Shown here in pieces: positions 19,113-31,200 of a stretch of 64,000 nt of DNA. The stretch's first letter is position 1. Every line of letters begins with the position of its first letter. The notes under the pieces were generated by a model. That model did not search any database, was not told the origin of the DNA, and saw only the letters and a program-made list of their open reading frames with translations. The stretch is taken from contig JBBELK010000387.1 in the NCBI GenBank assembly GCA_037783545.1, positions 124,001-188,000 of the forward strand, written 5' to 3'. A program made the translations under genes and the position numbers. The DNA comes from Henricia sp. BOLD:AAB3569 (Eukaryota > Echinodermata > Asteroidea > Spinulosida > Echinasteridae).

Positions 19113-19404
19113 CCATTTTTTTGGGGTATTTTTTAAAGTTTATGCTATGCCTGCAACTCGAATTTAAGGAAAATAATTATTGGAATCGATAGCTTGGACG
19201 ATTTTATAATACCTTTTCCATTGGCATTTCTGTCACAAATGTTGCGTTTCCATGAAAATTCTGTGTTTTTGTCACACCCGCCTCCATACAAAAGTGTGTG
19301 AAACTGGTGCCGGCCGAGGCAGTGACAGTGTGTGAAGCGCGTGAAGAAAGAGGGCGTGCGCGTGATGATCCGTTTGGTTTCTGGCCGGCCGTTTTGCGTG
19401 CAAT

Positions 19405-20130
19405 CATATTACTTTTAGAAGGCTAAAAGTGTTGTTTTTTACGTTTATATTGGGACGTTATCATTTTCTAAGAAACACTTTTAGCCCCTTAACATTCTAA
19501 CCCCATTCGCTATCGTGAATTTTGCTGCACGCCCTCAAGAGTCCAAATACCGGTGTGAAAATTCTTACCGTAAATTCCAAATCAGACATTTAAAAGCACA
19601 CCATGGAGGTCCTTGTAATCTCAAGACTTCTGTACCCTTGTCGTTCTTTGTCCATGATGACTCAAACATCAAAAAAGGATAAAAGGGAGCAAAATTTGGA
19701 GTAAAATCGAAAAAATTTAGCCAGCGTGGTACCACAGACTTCATGCTAGGCCGCGTCAAGAGAAAAGTAGTTCCGCCAACGCGGATGAATTTTGTTTACA
19801 CTATTTTAAGCCTAAACTGGTATATGAGCGAGAGTAGCGTAGCGCACATAGACAGGGGACCAGTTTAGGCTTAACATAGTGTAAACAAAATCCATCCGCG
19901 TTAGTGGGACTACTTTCCTTTTGACGCGATGTAGTAGCGAAGATCAAGGCCCCCGTATGTTCCAGATTTGTCGATTTTACTCCAAATTTTGCTCCCTTTT
20001 ATCCTTTCTTGATGTTTGAGTCATCATGGACAAAGAACGACAAGGGTACAGAAGTCTTGAGATTACAAGGACCTCCATGGTGTGCTTTTAAATGTCTGAT
20101 TTGGAATTTACGGTAAGAATTTACTTTCGT
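19405..20130. mobile_element. Foldback element, copy 2 of the TTGGGACGTTATC family
   Basis: Left arm 19560-19800 and right arm 19865-20130 are inverted copies (CAAGGGTACAGAAGTCTTGA). They meet at a tight hairpin with TTACACTATTTTAAGCC stems at 19795-19870. Confidence 0.7.
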
Positions 20131-20186
20131 CAAATTCCAGTTGTGACATAAACTAAAAAAATACCGAAATTACCTAATGGAATCAG

Positions 20187-21369
20187 TCCGGGAAAACTCC
20201 GAATAATATAACGTTGCCAAATAATGAAACCTTGAGTTGGCCGAGTCGTATAATGAGTCATTGCCGAATATAAATGAAACCTTAGAGTTTCACTTAGTAT
20301 AAGTATAAGGTAGACAGAATGATTCTGTCCCTACGGGATTTCCAGTAGGGACAGAAGGAACCCCTTTCATAAAGTGGATTGTTGTCATTTTGCCTCGAAA
20401 TTAGAATCACACCCAAAAATTTCCTCCTAGTTGTGTCCTGCAGTGGTTTGAGATATCCATGATTAGAAAATATTTGAAAAGAAATACTTACAACACCGTT
20501 TTTGAATCCAAAATGTTCTTCTACGTTCAAACTCAACAGTAGTTTTTGTCGTTGCAGTTTAAATAATTCTGGACGTGTGAGAGGGCGCTCTCCGCAGTGT
20601 AAATAAGGTACAGTTGCGCACATTGGGTGATGCGCTATGATGGGCAAGTACGAGGAGCTACACGAGCTAGCTATGTACATTGTAGGCCTACCGGTAGGAG
20701 GCGGCCCAAAACTCTGTTTTGACACTTTATTGAATTGGAGCATACATGATGCAGGCCACGAAAGTTCAGCTAGGCTTTGCTGTAATTGGATACTTTCGAG
20801 AAGTCACTCAAACCCAAAGTCAGCAACCAATGAGAGAATGGAATCAATAACAGTTCCAACACAACTACAATTGTCGGCTCCACAGTGTTTACCGCCCTAC
20901 TTTGAATTCAACTTGCAAAATGAAACCGAAAACCATCAGTAAAATCGCTTCCGCCCTCGAACGCAACTGTACATGTACATCTTCGGCTTGAAACCACAAA
21001 GGTTACCGACCGTTGGGCTCATCACAGCGGTATGCTGCCTGATTCTTTCAGAACAAAACTGCACTGCCTATTTATAAATTTTTGGCGGCGCAAAACAGCC
21101 GTTAGATCTTTGAAAAAGGGAGGATCGTTTTTTCACAAGTTGGTTTCGGATATCCGTTTAGCATTTTTCTAAACGGATAGTTACATTTCGGTCGTTTAAA
21201 CGTTTAAACGTTTACACTGTCTCAGCACTACCGGTACTCCCAAACAAAACCTAATCATGATGTTTTTATTAGTGTAATATCGCCTTATAAGCCTTATCAG
21301 CTTATGCACATTTTACACCGGAAGTTTCATTATTTGGCGACGTTTCCTTATTCGGAGTTTTCCCGGACT
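20187..21369. mobile_element. Foldback with GTCCGGGAAAACTCCGAATA ends, inserted in a MITE
   Basis: GTCCGGGAAAACTCCGAATAA at the left recurs inverted at 21343-21369. The left flank (AAATACCGAAATTACC...GGAATCA) and right flank (AGAATCAACAGATC...) look like the two halves of a CTTCCCACTTG-family MITE. Internal 20345-20535 is a diverged copy of the foldback at window position 1-830. Confidence 0.55.
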
Positions 21370-21745
21370 AGAATCAACAGATCATCTAATTCTAAGATAT
21401 ACTTCCCACTTGCACTTCTGTCGGAAATGTTGCTTTTCTGAGATAAATTGGCTAAATGATACATGTAAAATTACTGCATAAAGTAAAGCACAAAAATACG
21501 GCACATGCCACAAGCGGTCTGTGCATGAGCGTGACAACAGAGGGCGCTGCGCATGTGCGTGAATGCTTATCTTGTGCACTAACTAAAGGCAATGTTTGAA
21601 GGAGAAAATGTGATTTTTCTACAGAAAAGCAACGTTTGCGACAAAAGTGCAAGTGGGAAGTATATCTTAAAATTAGATTATCTGTTGATTCCAGGACGTA
21701 ATTCCCTTTAAATTTTTGTTCAATGTATACGAAAAAAATACCTAG
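21370..21745. mobile_element. MITE copy, CTTCCCACTTG family
   Basis: AGATATACTTCCCACTTGCA and its complement face each other over 290 bp, ending GTATACGAAAAAAATACC. It lies just upstream of SMPD1 exon 1. Confidence 0.65.
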
Positions 21746-21976
21746 AATTATTTCCGATTTTACTTTTTTAGCACTGAGAAAATTTCAAGTTTTTCTTTGA
21801 AAACAGGAGTTTTATTTCATGCCCCTTAGACTTATTGCATGGGGTCTCAACTGGCGAACGTGTACGGTATTTTTTCCCAAATTCCTTAAAATGAAGTTGT
21901 GACCAACTTTGGAAAAAAACAACATAAAAATGTATTTTTAATACATTTTTTACATTTTTGTTCCCAGGTTGCCAGC

Positions 21977-22270
21977 ATGTTTCGTTTACTTTCAATTGTC
22001 TGTGCATGCCTGCTGATGTCATGGCTTGCCCAGTCCCGGCCGTACTGGGCATACAAGAGCCCAACCAATGGACACCAGTGGCAGAGTAACTGGTTGCCGT
22101 CCTTTGGTGGCTTGGAGTGCGATACTTGCAAGGTTATCGTAGACATAGTGGACGTGATGCTTACACGGGGAAGCGCCGAAGACGATATTGTTGACGTCAT
22201 TATTGACATTTGCGAGGACGTAAAAATTGAAACTCGGAGAGTTTGCATATCCATAGTGGCAGAATTCAAG
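21977..22270 (+). CDS. SMPD1: SMPD1 exon 1: signal peptide and first half of saposin domain (residues 1-98)
   Basis: [20 protein letters not shown] is a typical signal peptide. Saposin cysteines C48, C51, C79 and C90 follow. The donor is AAG|GTAGTG. A cag|GTTGCCAGC junction immediately precedes the ATG. A hAT-like element begins 30 bp downstream of the donor. Confidence 0.93.
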
Positions 22271-25200
22271 GTAGTGTATGGAAAGAATAAACCCTGACCC
22301 AGTGTTGTAGTCAAGTCACCAATACCGAGTCCGTGTCTCGAGTCACTAGCCTCGGGCCCGAGTCCGATTCTCGAGTCATTAGCCTCAAGTCCGAGTCGCG
22401 AGTCGCTTTCCTCGAGTCCGAGTCACGAGTCACCCAATTGTTCGCCAAATTAAAAACTGAATCTTCTTCGTTCACACAATAATTTTGTGAGATGATGACG
22501 TACTCATGTGCTCCTTGCCGGCCTGGTATGGCAGTGTACATATGTACATATTCATGCAACAGACTGTTTTTCCACAAGAATCCTGCATTAAAGGCCCAGT
22601 GTATCATTTGCCATGACCCCAAAAAGTAATCGACGAGTTTACAGGGGAAAAGTTCTGAAAGTAAAGATTGATAGCAACTACCAAAAGAAAGGTTTCCGCT
22701 CAAAATGATATAATTTTACAAGAAAATAAGCCTTAAAGATGAATTTATTTAGATCGTTTGCAAACGATTTACTTATTTTTGGTTCGCATCTACGCGGTCC
22801 AAAATGCATGGGCGCTGTGTACTGCTTGTGTGTGTTCAAACGCGATGCATTTTTATGGATCGCGCGCACACGCAGTATATGATGTGCGCCACAGAGTGAA
22901 TGACGCAAGCCACATACCGGTAGTACCCGATCAACTGAGAACGAATATTTGAAACACCCCGCCAAGACCAGGAAAACGCATATAGATTTTCTTTTTTTTT
23001 TAAACGTGGTACATTTGATTTATAATGGTTTTATTCGCAGAATCGCTCAAAAACAGATCATCTACAGGGTCTTTAAGCGGGCAAATATAGCTTCTTTTTT
23101 TTTAAATATGTGACTCGTGAGTCACGAGTTACCATGTTTGAGTCCGAGTCATCATGGTCGAGTCCAAGTCATCATGGTCGAGTCCGAGTCATTTTCCAAT
23201 GTGACTCGAGTCGAATCCGAGTCACGAAAATTGTTTACTTGAGTCGGACTCGAGTACTACAACACTGCATTGACCCTGTTATTGCTAGACTTGGGCGACT
23301 CCAGCATTTTCGGAACTCTAATTCCATCTTTCACGGGAAACATTACATGTTCTACATTTAGTGTTTAAAACCTAGTTTCCATAATCGTAACACACACACG
23401 CAGACACAGTATGCGCGCATTACATACGCACTGTGGATGTTCTTTGTATTCGTGTACTTAAGAAAATTGGTCGGAAAATCGTTTTCTCCAAATTCTTCCC
23501 TCATCCACCCTAATTTTTTCCTAATCCATGTTTTTAAACTTTACTCCTGAACCCTAACCTTTTTTTTTAACCCTCCACCCCCACCCTAACCCCTTTTCCC
23601 AAGTTTGGTCAACCTGACTGTGGACTTGAGCGAACGAGTGCAAGTCCACAATCCGTAACTTTTTCCCGCAAATTGTGGACTTGAATGGGTTTCGAGTCCA
23701 CAGTGCGAACGCAATGCCCGTACACACATACACCGTTACCACATACACTCGCTTTGTACTCGTGCACTGTAGGAAATTTGGCCAAACATTTTTTTAAACT
23801 CAAAAACGAAACGCAGGATTTCGCCCTAACTCCCCAAATCGTTTAGGGGAATCGTTACACTCCTTATATATTTTGTTGAACCCTTCTCCCACTTCCCTTA
23901 TCCTTTTTTAAATGCTGAGACAACTCGTCTGCGAACCTGTGTAAGTCCACACAGTTACGGTGCTACCTGGTTTATGCGGACCTCGAATGTGTGCGGGTTC
24001 GTATAGTGTACTACACGCTCGTACATGCATACTTGTATTTTCCGTGGACCTTACTGTAAGGAAGAATTTCTTTAATGACACCTAACTAAATTTTACCTTA
24101 TACTGTAGGGAAGAATTTCTTTAATGACACCTAACTTCATTTTACCTAAAGCTAGAGAGATGAAATTTAAACGTAAATGGTTTGTGACCTAACCTATAAT
24201 GGTTTGTGACCTAACCAAAATCGAAACGCAGGATTTCGCCCTAACTTTACAATTAGTTTAAGGGCATCGTTACACACCTTATCATTTTTTTTGAACCCCG
24301 ACTTTGTCGGAGAAATGGGCCAATAGCAGATTAGAATGCCTGTCACGTTATAGGCAGCAACCAACTGCAGTCGAGATATGTTGAAACGTGTTGGTTCGCG
24401 CGGTCGAGCGCATCCATGTACCGCCCAACAAGTTCCAACTTCATGTTGGTCCTTGTTGGCCAACAAATGTTGGCTTGTGTAGACGGGCCTTTACTCAGTA
24501 AAAATTGAAAGAATAATTTACATATTTTTGTTTTTGTTGTAATATTAGGACGAATTGTTCGGCGTATTGCTCGGCCACTACGCAACGTCCACCGAGATCT
24601 GTGGGTCACTATTGGGTAGTTCGTGTGGCAAACCGTACAATCCAAACTCGCCGTGGAACGTAACATTCCCCAAAACTCCGAAACCACTAGTAACCGTTCC
24701 AAAACCACCCAAGGTATGTGTGAAAACTCAAATCTTGATGAGGCCTTAAAGGAGCGTGACCAGAGTTTCTGGAAAATAGTTTTCGATGTAACTTACCAAT
24801 ATTATCAAGTAACTCCCATACACACCTCCCATGTCCCAAAAACCCGAAAACATTCGCAATTTCCAGTAAAAAATTGAACAAAACTATCGAGTCGGCTTTC
24901 AGCGGATAAACGTTGATACTGGAAAATTAGTTTACAAATAATCGGTAGATTTTCGACGATATCCTCGGAAATATGCGGCCTAGAAGCGCGGGAGTTTCAG
25001 TTTCGTAATCAGAAAAATATAACGGATGTTACGATATAAAAATCTCATGACCCATAAGGTAAGTCCCGGGGAGTTATGGGTAAAAAAATGTTATCTGGTC
25101 ACACTCCTTTAAGATTTTTCTCTTATTTCAAGTTTGGTTTTGAAGCGGATTTATATTTTTATTTATTTATTCATCATTTGTTTAGGCTGGTACCCCTAAC

Positions 25201-28200
25201 TTGACGATTCTCCACTTGAGCGACCTACACTGGGATAGGCTTTATCAGGAAGGGGCTGAAGTTGACTGTGGGGAACCACTCTGTTGCCGAGCCAACGATA
25301 AAAAGCCAGGTACTAAATTGATCCAAGGATTTGTTTGACGAAACTTGCACAATGAATGACTTTCCACGGAATAAAATATATATATAACGCCCAAGTAGAT
25401 CCCTGTCATTTGATTGGACGATAGCAGGGGCCAATTTCATGGCGCTGCTAAGCACAAAACTTTGCTTAGCACAGGATTTATTTGCTTTATAAAATATATT
25501 ACAAGCCAACAATATTCGCCAACAATATTCGCCAACTTGTGTTCTTTGCAAGAGTAGGAGAATACCTTTCAATACACATCACTTACAATCCATTTTTGCA
25601 AAATAAAGCAAACAAATCCTGTGCTAAACAAATTTGTTGTGCTTAGCAGCGCCATGAAATTGGTCCCAGGTCACATGGCGTTAAATAATTTAACCATTTA
25701 ATGCTACGTCACCAATCGTGCATTTTTGTTCAATACGATTTTTTCCATTGCACGGCACGCCCGTTTCCATTGCACAGCACACAACTGCATGCATTTTTAC
25801 TGCAAGTTTGTGTACGCGCGTGACATTGCACGACGCTGAAGCAGACGCTTTTGTGGAAGACACACATGCGGTAGATGATTCGGATTCAGTCATTGTGATG
25901 TGAGGGATGTCAGGGACTAGGGTCTTAAGTACTTTTTCATATTCTCAGGCTGTCAGATGTTCTCTAATCAAATGACAATGATCTCTTTGAATGTTTTTCA
26001 TTCGTTCAATGAAACAAACATTTTCAATACCTCTCAATACCTTGAACAAGTTGACAAAATCAATGTTTTCTGGAATGTTTGCGTTATTTGTGTAAAATTT
26101 TCTTACATTGATTTTTAATTTTCAGCTAAGAACAAGCCAGCAGCCGGTAAATGGGGCGACTATCGAGGGTGCGACACACCGACTAGAGTCTTTGAAAATT
26201 TACTGCAGACTGTCGCGAAAAAACACAAGGTATGCATCTATTACAAAAAGGGGAAACAAATTGAATCCTAAAATGTAACACAAGTGTCCGTCCCGGTTAC
26301 GAGCGTATATTCGTAATTTGTACACAGGGTTTTTAGAAAGGCATGTTGTCACACTATTTGTAACTTTCTTGGGCCTAAGTTATCTCTTCAGAACAACTGA
26401 AACTTATTTCTTTAATTTTTAGAACAGACAAAGGTATTTCCTGGAAAATATGGTCTGTGTTGCCAAAATGCCCCCTTTACTGTGGAAAGACCCAATTACA
26501 AGTACACATTTTCTTGAAAAACATGAACATTTATTTTTTTACTTGAACTAAGATCGTCTTAAAATAAGTTTTAATACGTCATCTCAAACCTGGAATTTTA
26601 TATCAAAACTTGATTTCAAAAGAATAAATCTGATCCTTTGATAAATTTAAACAACTAACAAAACCTTTAAATTTCAGCATTTTGTCACAAATGTTCATTT
26701 CATTGTCTTTTTAGATTGATTTCATCTACTTCACTGGCGATTTGCCTGCCCATGATGTCTGGAGCCAGACTCGGGAAAACCAAACGAGCATTATCAATCA
26801 AACTACAGCTTTACTGAAGAAATACCTGCCCGGGGTACCAGTCTATATGTCCGTCGGTAACCATGAGAGTGCACCGGTGAACAGGTAATGGGCCCATAAA
26901 GTATGTTTGTCTTTCCACAGTAAAGGGGGCATTTTGGCAACACAGACTATATTTTCCAGAAAATACCTTTGTCTGGTCTCAAAATAAAAGAAATTAGTTT
27001 CAGTTGTTCTGAAGAGATAACTTAGGCCCAAAAAGGGTTACAAATAGTGTGACAACATGCCTTTCTAAAAACCCTGTGTACAAATTTCCAATATACGCTC
27101 GTAACTGGGACGGCCTAAGATGTAACACAAGTGTCTGTCCCGGTTACGAGCGTATAGGGATTAAAAGTGGGTTCGAGTGGTCTTAAACATACGTTTGAAA
27201 CCGGATAGGGGCCTGGACGCTGATAATGGCCCAAGCCGGTTTCTGAATTAACTGTAAATTCCCATCCCAAATGTAAATGCAGCAAATTTTCAAAATTGCA
27301 GTCGCAATAAAAAAGCAGTCTCTGTATCCACCTTTGTCATTTCGAGTGTCAACGCAGTTTATGTCACGAGTACATCCTTATGATACTAGATTTCTTGGAT
27401 TACAACCAAATGACTAAAAACAAATATTGACAAGTAACTGATAAAATGACAATATTTCAAAAGCAATACTTATGATTTAAAGGTCAATTTTGGCACGCCA
27501 AGTACTGAGGAATCTGTACGGTCAAAGGCCAGAAACAAGTATACTGTAAAACTCGAAAGATGTCAACTGTGTATTTGTTGATCATATACAGATTAACTGC
27601 ATATACATGTACTTTGTGTACTAGTAATTGTAATGAAATTAAACACATACATGTACTATTGAAGCCAAAGGTTATGGTCTCGTGATCTTCGGGGACAAAA
27701 ATCGTTAATGGAGTTGGTCAGATTTTTCCAGAAAATGTATTTCATTCTAACCCAACAATCCCCAAAATATTATTCATGAGAAGAAAACGGGAAATTTTCA
27801 ATATTTTCGATCTTCAATTTGGATGTGGAAGCAAAAAGGTTGGTGTAATCACTGCACTGCTTTATGTAACCAGATAAATTAATTTACAAAACATCGGTGG
27901 TTTTTTGACGATATCCTTGAAAATGTATGGATTGAGATCGCGAAATTTCAGAATGGTAATGAGAAAAATATGACGAATTATATGGTATCAAAATCTCAAC
28001 ACCCATGGGAAAAATGGGTGGCTCAAAAATGTGATCTGGACACGCTCCTTTAAAAGGAGTACAAAACGTGAGGGACGGAAATCAAGCGTGAGGGACGGAA
28101 ATCAAGAGACAAATGCCTTTCCTTAGTCAATACAACAAATGAAAACTAAAGTGAACCTGTTTGTTTACCTTCTACTGATGTTAATACACACACCCAGTTT

Positions 28201-31200
28201 ATCATATGTTGAAATTGACTTTACAGTTTTATGCGGCGTTTTATGCGTAAGGGAAAGATAATCAATACAATTGACAAAAAAAAGGCCGTTTTTTACACGC
28301 ATTTTCAACTATTTCTTGAAAATGTGATGGCACAGTGTGCCCAGTCAAATTTATTCTGTTAATTTTTGTAATTTGATTGTAAAATATGGACATTTCTTCA
28401 CAGATCGAGGTATTATTTTGATTAATTTAAGAAATTTTGAAATATTCATCCAGTGTTTACCAGTTTTGGATCACGCTCTACATGTATATATACAATCACA
28501 AAAAAATGACTCCAACGAAATTTCCCCAAAATTTTAGGGGTGTTTTTTGTACAATGATATAAGGCATATCTGATGAGTTTATTATCACCCAAAACATAAA
28601 ATTATTTAAACAAAATAATACAATTTTTTTGAACAGTGTGTAGCTTATAAAAGTCCAAGCGACAAAAGAAACACAAAATTTCAGTTTAATCAAAATTTGA
28701 AAATTTCTTTTGTAATTAAGTTGACATCGAAATCTCCACATAACAGCTTCATTATGCATGACTGCATAAAGCTTATGTGTGCGAAAATTCTAACCCATCG
28801 GATTGACTGCCTTTTTCAATAAAAAAAGTGGAGACAATTTTCGGGTTTCTGTTTTTACTCGGTATACCGGTACTTGCACCCAAGTAAAATTTCTTTTCTA
28901 TACTGAAACGCAAAAGAAACTTTTGTTTAAAATGTAATAAAATTGTTACAGTTCAAAATAAAACAAACCAACAATTGCTAATTGAAACATTGGCATTTTA
29001 TTGATGACATGTCAAGTTTTTGACCAAGATACACCATCTCATCAGTTTGTTCTACAGTAAAGAACAGAAGAGGGTGCAATGTCAGTCCCCTTTCAATAGC
29101 CGCGTGTGTGGCCACCATTGATTTGGATACAGGCAGTGCATCGTCGGCGCATACTGCCTACCAGTCTTGGCATGTTGCTTGAAATGCCCATTTTGCACTG
29201 GCCTTTTTAAAGCCAACATCAAGACATCACGTGCAGCTCATTACAATCATCCCATACCCCTTGGCTAATCACTGACAGTCATGAAGTGACCATTGAAGGT
29301 TCAAGTGAACTTCAGACACCGTTTGGTCCGACAGTGAGGACACTATTGTCCACAAATAAGTTCACACATTACTACACGCAGTGTTATTGTTGCTATTTAA
29401 AGGTTTAAAAGGTGGTAAGTTTCTTGTGCGTTTCAGTATATTATGTTTTCTTTCCATTTTCCACACAGTTTCCCACCACCTTACATAAAGGGCAAGAATG
29501 CCATCACATGGCTGTACCAGGCTATGGTGGACTCGTGGGTGACTGACGCTAAATGGCTTCCCAAAAACGTCACGTCAACGATGATAAAGTAAGGATAAAA
29601 GGTTTATAAATAAATCATAAACTAGCATTTAACATGCTGTTATAACCAAAACAGAAAGTCCAATGTTACAGGTCATCTACTTGTTTGGTAATTACCCTCC
29701 ACAAGATTTCTGAATTATTATCTAAAATCTTACTTGTTATCAAGATGGTAATGGTAGTAATCATCCTGTGAAATTATGTTGTCTGAAGTGCCCCCAAAAT
29801 GACAACTATTTGAATCTCCAAAGATCGCCTGTAGGCGATCTCTGGAGCCATTCATTCATGGACAAAACTGTAAATTGGATTTTTAAAAAGTTTTCTGAAG
29901 TATTACTGCATCTATGTGGCTGAAATTTCTACAAGGTAGTTTTCTCGACATACATGTAGGCTTTCAATTACCAGTGGAAATCATGCCGTTTTTAACACTT
30001 TACCAAACAAGTATACTACCTTTAAAGGCAGTATACATCATTGATAATCTCGAAAATCAGAAATTTTCACAGATTTACGCCTAACTTACACAATATAAAC
30101 ATGATGACCGTAGAAAACTTTTCCTGAAATGGTTTTGTCTGAAGTGCTATAGTCTTTGAGAAATGAGTAAAACAATTAGTTTTCATCTCATGAGACACAA
30201 ATTCAATTCGCCCCAAAACCATTTCGCCCGAGTGCCATTTCGCCCCAAATTACTCCGTCCAAACACAACATCGCCCAAATGCCACTTCGCCCCAAAACCA
30301 CTTCGTGCACAGGCTGTGGTTCAGGGCGAAAGGGTTCAGGGCGAAGTGGTTTTGGGGCGAAATGACTGCAAACCCTTTTTTAACTGTTTTCTCAAAAGTT
30401 AGACAAAGTACGGAGCTGATTTTTGCTCAGGTTGGTTTTAATCATGCATATCTTCAATCACACAGGGGGATAAAACTATTTGTAACAGTTTACCAATCAT
30501 GTATAACTGTCAGTTATTTCACCAGTTTTTTTAAATATCTTGTATGTTGGGCTTTTCCAAGCTTATGTGCACCCACAAATTTCATTCTAGAAATTTCGTT
30601 TTGGAAGTAAATGTACATATGTATCCTATGCGTAACACTTTTCGCATCAACAAGAGAATGTGCCATGCATAACACCAATTTTGCTGAGTTGTCATTTTGA
30701 TATCTATTTGAAGAAAAACAAACCGATGACCCTGATGAAAAATAATTAAAACATACTTCCCAGAATATTTAGTGTAAGTTTGTTTAAAATCTGTAGAGAT
30801 ATGGTTATTTTAAAGTCAATTAAAAAAAAATTAATTCTCGTTGACAGATATTTTACGTTAATTTGGAACCCCTCCCCCTACTCCCCCAAAAAAGTTTTAA
30901 ACAGTTATTTTAGCACGTCAGATATCCTTAAGCTTCGAAACTTTGAAAACACACTTCGGGAAAATTTGTACCAGAATTTCTATGAAGTTTGCTTGTGTGG
31001 GCAATAAAAATGTTATTTGTTGTCATTTTTCCCTTAGGGGCGGGTACTACAGCATTCGACTATTTGAAGGACTCATACTTGTGTCACTGAACGTAAACAT
31101 GTGCAACGATCAAAATTGGTAAGCAAAAATGGCATTAACACGAATAATGCATAGAATTTTTTTTTAAATGTTTACATAAACTTGTTCTTACTTAACATTG

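Noticed and set aside
20294-20942. 149- and 101-codon frames upstream of SMPD1
   Set aside because: The first is within a foldback family related to 1-830. The second has no recognised features; a non-coding 5' exon there is possible but unsupported.
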